Assembly: GCA_027618255.1 (NCBI GenBank)
Contig: JAQCFG010000004.1
Span: 1-56,035, forward strand
DNA length: 56,035 nucleotides
Direction of reading: 5' to 3'
DNA from: Cyanobacteriota bacterium
Lineage (GTDB): Bacteria > Cyanobacteriota > Vampirovibrionia > LMEP-6097
The translations under genes were made by a program, and so were the position numbers. The notes under the pieces were generated by a model. That model saw only the letters and a program-made list of their open reading frames with translations, was not told where the DNA came from and searched no databases. Shown in pieces: positions 54,150 through 56,035 of the stretch. Positions within the stretch are counted from its first letter, which is position 1. Every line of letters starts with the position of its first letter.

Positions 54150-55508
54150 TTGAGCAATAAACAAGACAAGAGCAATCATTATCAAGAAGCAATTGAGTTA
54201 ATTAAGGCTCTAGCCAATATCAACTCGCATTCTTATAACTTAGACGGCATCGCCCAGGTCTCCAATAGAATCCAAGCTGAGTATCAAAAACGATTTAAAA
54301 ATATAAAAATCGAGGAGATCGAGCTTCCTAATCAAATCAGTGTCGATAACAAAGGTCAAGAACTCAAAATCCCACTTGGCAAAGCTCTCAGTATCAAACG
54401 AATTAATGCCAATGCCGGCGCAAAACCAATTTTGCTGATGGGGCATATGGACACGGTCTATCCTGTTGATTCCAAGTTCCAGACTTGTACTGAAATCCAG
54501 AGCCTATCCGAAAAGCTTCCAGATGCAAGGCTTGCGAAGAGTGGGGAGGCTGAGTTGACTGAGCCGGAATTGTTTAGGGGTAACTACATACGCAAAAGTG
54601 AACAAGTTGGAACTGATGCCCCCGGAGACGAGCACGAGCGTAACGCAGCAGGTGGGACTTTGCGGACAGGCTCTATTTTAAACGGGCCTGGGGTGGCTGA
54701 CTTAAAAGGCGGTTTGGTAGTAATGATGCAAGCACTTGAGTTGTTTGAAGCAAGCGCAGATGCTGGCAAAATAGCTTGGCAAGTATTCTTGAACTCAGAC
54801 GAAGAGATTGGTTCACCAGGTTCGCAAACTCTATTTCCCGAGCTGGCAAAAAACAATGAGCTTGGTTTGATTTATGAACCAGGACTTGAAGACGGATCTA
54901 TAGCCTATCGCCGCAAAGGCGCGGGCAACTTCACTCTCATTGCTCATGGTAAAGCAGCTCATGTCGGCAGAGCCTTCAACGAGGGAGCAAGTGCTATTCT
55001 TGCAATTTCTGATTTTATTCAAGCAGCCAATAAGCTCAACTCTGAATCCATCATCATCAACTTTGGCAAAATAGAGGGTGGAGGACCTCTAAACGTAGTC
55101 CCTGAGCTGGCGAGCCTTGGCATCAATATTAGAATCGAAAACAACGAAGACATGATCATAGTTGAGAATCAGTTAAATAAAATCATCGACAAAATCAACC
55201 AAACAGAAAATATCAAACTAGAACTGCACGGTAAATTCAACCGCAAACCCAAAATCCCCAACGCCAAGCTCGAAGCGCTTTATGATTTAATAGCCAGTTG
55301 TGCCAAAGAACTTAATATCTCCATTTCTAAAAAAGACACTGGCGGCTGCTGTGACGGTAATAATCTCTTTGAACATGGATTAGTCAATATCGACACTCTT
55401 GGAGTGCGAGGCGGCAAGATCCACTCAGCAGAGGAGTTTGTTTGTTTAGATTCTATTGAGGAGAGAGTTAGTTTGAGTCTTGCAATACTCAAAAAACTGT
55501 CATCCTGA
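54150..55508 (+). CDS. M20-family metallopeptidase with repeat-encoded insertion
   Basis: 452 residues, glutamate carboxypeptidase/ArgE-like. Zinc and catalytic residues: His99 and Asp101 in LLMGHMDTVYP, Asp184 in GPGVADLKGG, Glu218/Glu219 in NSDEEIGSPGS, a later Glu in YEPG, and C-terminal GGKIHSAEEF. Between HMDTVYP and GPGVADLKGG relatives have about 20-25 residues; here residues about 117-175 are extra and match the long hairpin repeat (177 bases, in frame). Start TTG, with TACAAT 7 bases upstream. Convergent with an AstD gene, which hints at amino-acid catabolism. Confidence 0.9.
   Translation: MSNKQDKSNHYQEAIELIKALANINSHSYNLDGIAQVSNRIQAEYQKRFKNIKIEEIELPNQISVDNKGQELKIPLGKALSIKRINANAGAKPILLMGHMDTVYPVDSKFQTCTEIQSLSEKLPDARLAKSGEAELTEPELFRGNYIRKSEQVGTDAPGDEHERNAAGGTLRTGSILNGPGVADLKGGLVVMMQALELFEASADAGKIAWQVFLNSDEEIGSPGSQTLFPELAKNNELGLIYEPGLEDGSIAYRRKGAGNFTLIAHGKAAHVGRAFNEGASAILAISDFIQAANKLNSESIIINFGKIEGGGPLNVVPELASLGINIRIENNEDMIIVENQLNKIIDKINQTENIKLELHGKFNRKPKIPNAKLEALYDLIASCAKELNISISKKDTGGCCDGNNLFEHGLVNIDTLGVRGGKIHSAEEFVCLDSIEERVSLSLAILKKLSS
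54499..54675 (+). repeat. Long dispersed hairpin repeat, copy C, inside the M20 peptidase gene
   Basis: 5' box GCAAGGCTTGCGAAG (54525-54539) and 3' box GAGCGTAACGCAG (54637-54649) match copies A and B. The flanking arms 54499-54520 and 54655-54675 are reverse complements (AGAGCCT-TCCG-AAAG shared, about three mismatches and a gap), and differ from the arms of A and B. Total 177 bases, divisible by three, with no stop in the coding frame. The inner part is longer than in A and B. Confidence 0.75.
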
Positions 55509-55518
55509 ACAAATAGCT

Positions 55519-56035
55519 TCACAAAACAATTCCAGGACTCAATTTCTCTGGCAATGTAAGCTCACCTACCTCCATTGAAGAAACTGGATAAGCGCAATAA
55601 TCAGCAGCATAGTAAGCGCTCGGTCTATGGTTTCCACTTAAACCTATACCCCCAAAAGGCGCAGCACTAGTGGCTCCTGTGATTTGCGTATTCCAATTAC
55701 AAAGTCCCGCTCTGATTCGATGACGGAAGTCATCATAGAGCTCTTGGCTGTCGCTAATTAAACCAGAGCTAAGTCCATATTCTGTGTCATTGGCTTTCTC
55801 AATGGCTTCATCCCAGGTTTTGACTCTGTAGACTTTCAACAGCGGTCCAAAATTTTCTTCATCTGCCACTATTAGCCCTGTACAATCAACGATCCCTGGA
55901 CTAACAAAAGCTCCGCCAATATGTTTCATTTCTAGCAAAACCTTTGCACCCTTGGTCGCTAAAGATCTTTGCGCTTGAAGTAATTTACTAGCTTGCGCCT
56001 CGCTAATCACCGGACCCATGAAATTACTTTCGTCA
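55519..56035 (-). CDS. astD: N-succinylglutamate 5-semialdehyde dehydrogenase, C-terminal part (runs off window)
   Basis: At least 171 codons; the frame continues past the right edge (DESNFMGPVIS), so the apparent ATG at 56019 is internal. Aldehyde dehydrogenase C-terminal half with the AstD-characteristic run ITGATSAAPFGGIGLSGNHRPSAYYAADYCAYP. It oxidises succinylglutamate semialdehyde in the arginine succinyltransferase pathway. It ends 10 bases after the convergent M20 gene. The catalytic Cys lies beyond the edge. Confidence 0.92.
   Translation of the reverse strand, partial: DESNFMGPVISEAQASKLLQAQRSLATKGAKVLLEMKHIGGAFVSPGIVDCTGLIVADEENFGPLLKVYRVKTWDEAIEKANDTEYGLSSGLISDSQELYDDFRHRIRAGLCNWNTQITGATSAAPFGGIGLSGNHRPSAYYAADYCAYPVSSMEVGELTLPEKLSPGIVL

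Noticed and set aside
54112-54192. N-terminal extension of pheT
   Set aside because: The extra 27 residues (Cys-rich, unlike PheT) overlap the divergent M20 start; homologues begin MKLSYNWL.

Overview
The window (56,035 bases, AT-rich, densely coding on both strands) is a bacterial chromosome segment. The best fit is an uncultured Cyanobacteriota-related lineage of the Melainabacteria/Vampirovibrionia kind. The hints are an RRM glycine-rich RNA-binding protein, a membrane-anchored pentapeptide-repeat protein, secreted proteins with an RL-RLE-FG motif, and PilT/PilM/PilD without a complete pilus operon. This is inference; no rRNA is present.

Layout. 1-9.5 kb: a truncated secreted repeat protein, tgt, a pentapeptide protein, a Ppx/GppA-like protein, uvrA, a SulP anion transporter and a hypothetical. 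9.6-11.5 kb: methionine-salvage operon mtnB-mtnD-mtnC. 11.6-16.9 kb: a 920-residue secreted protein with a Pro-Ala repeat, an RRM protein, a beta-CASP metallo-beta-lactamase protein broken by one TAG, and a nitroreductase. 16.9-20.8 kb: TVP38, pgsA, a wrecked Na+/H+ antiporter and a decayed IS. 20.8-29.3 kb: glycogen/alpha-glucan island (GT3-GT35 fusion, GH57, GT4, and a divergent debranching enzyme split by a frameshift). 29.3-33.9 kb: cNMP-patatin, CorA, Fic with palindromic upstream sites, tRNA-Ser(UGA). 34.2-36.8 kb: small exported proteins, including a duplicated gene. 36.8-44.6 kb: pyk, anmK, a small hypothetical, pabA/trpG, fusA, a hexokinase-like hypothetical. 44.8-51.5 kb: PilM-PilN fusion, PilD, FolK, GNAT, a hypothetical, dcd, PilT and a membrane/roadblock-like protein. 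51.6-56.0 kb: pheT, an M20 peptidase and a partial astD.

Two genome-wide themes stand out. First, there is a family of hairpin-forming dispersed repeats. Members have a 5' box resembling CAAGGCTTGCGAA, internal hairpins and a 3' box resembling GCGTAACGATG. Long members sit between complementary flanking arms whose sequence differs in every copy. One copy (177 bp, 59 codons) lies in frame inside the M20 peptidase, and a short relative supplies the C-terminal tail of TVP38. Second, many first genes of transcription units have a near-consensus -10 box only 6-13 bases before the start codon and no Shine-Dalgarno, which suggests leaderless mRNAs; operon-internal genes do have Shine-Dalgarno sites.

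Several genes are disrupted: two in-frame stops where Gln codons would be expected, one clear frameshift, one probable frameshift, and one repeat insertion. These are either real decay or consensus errors and should be checked in reads. No CRISPR array, rRNA, integrase or prophage was seen.
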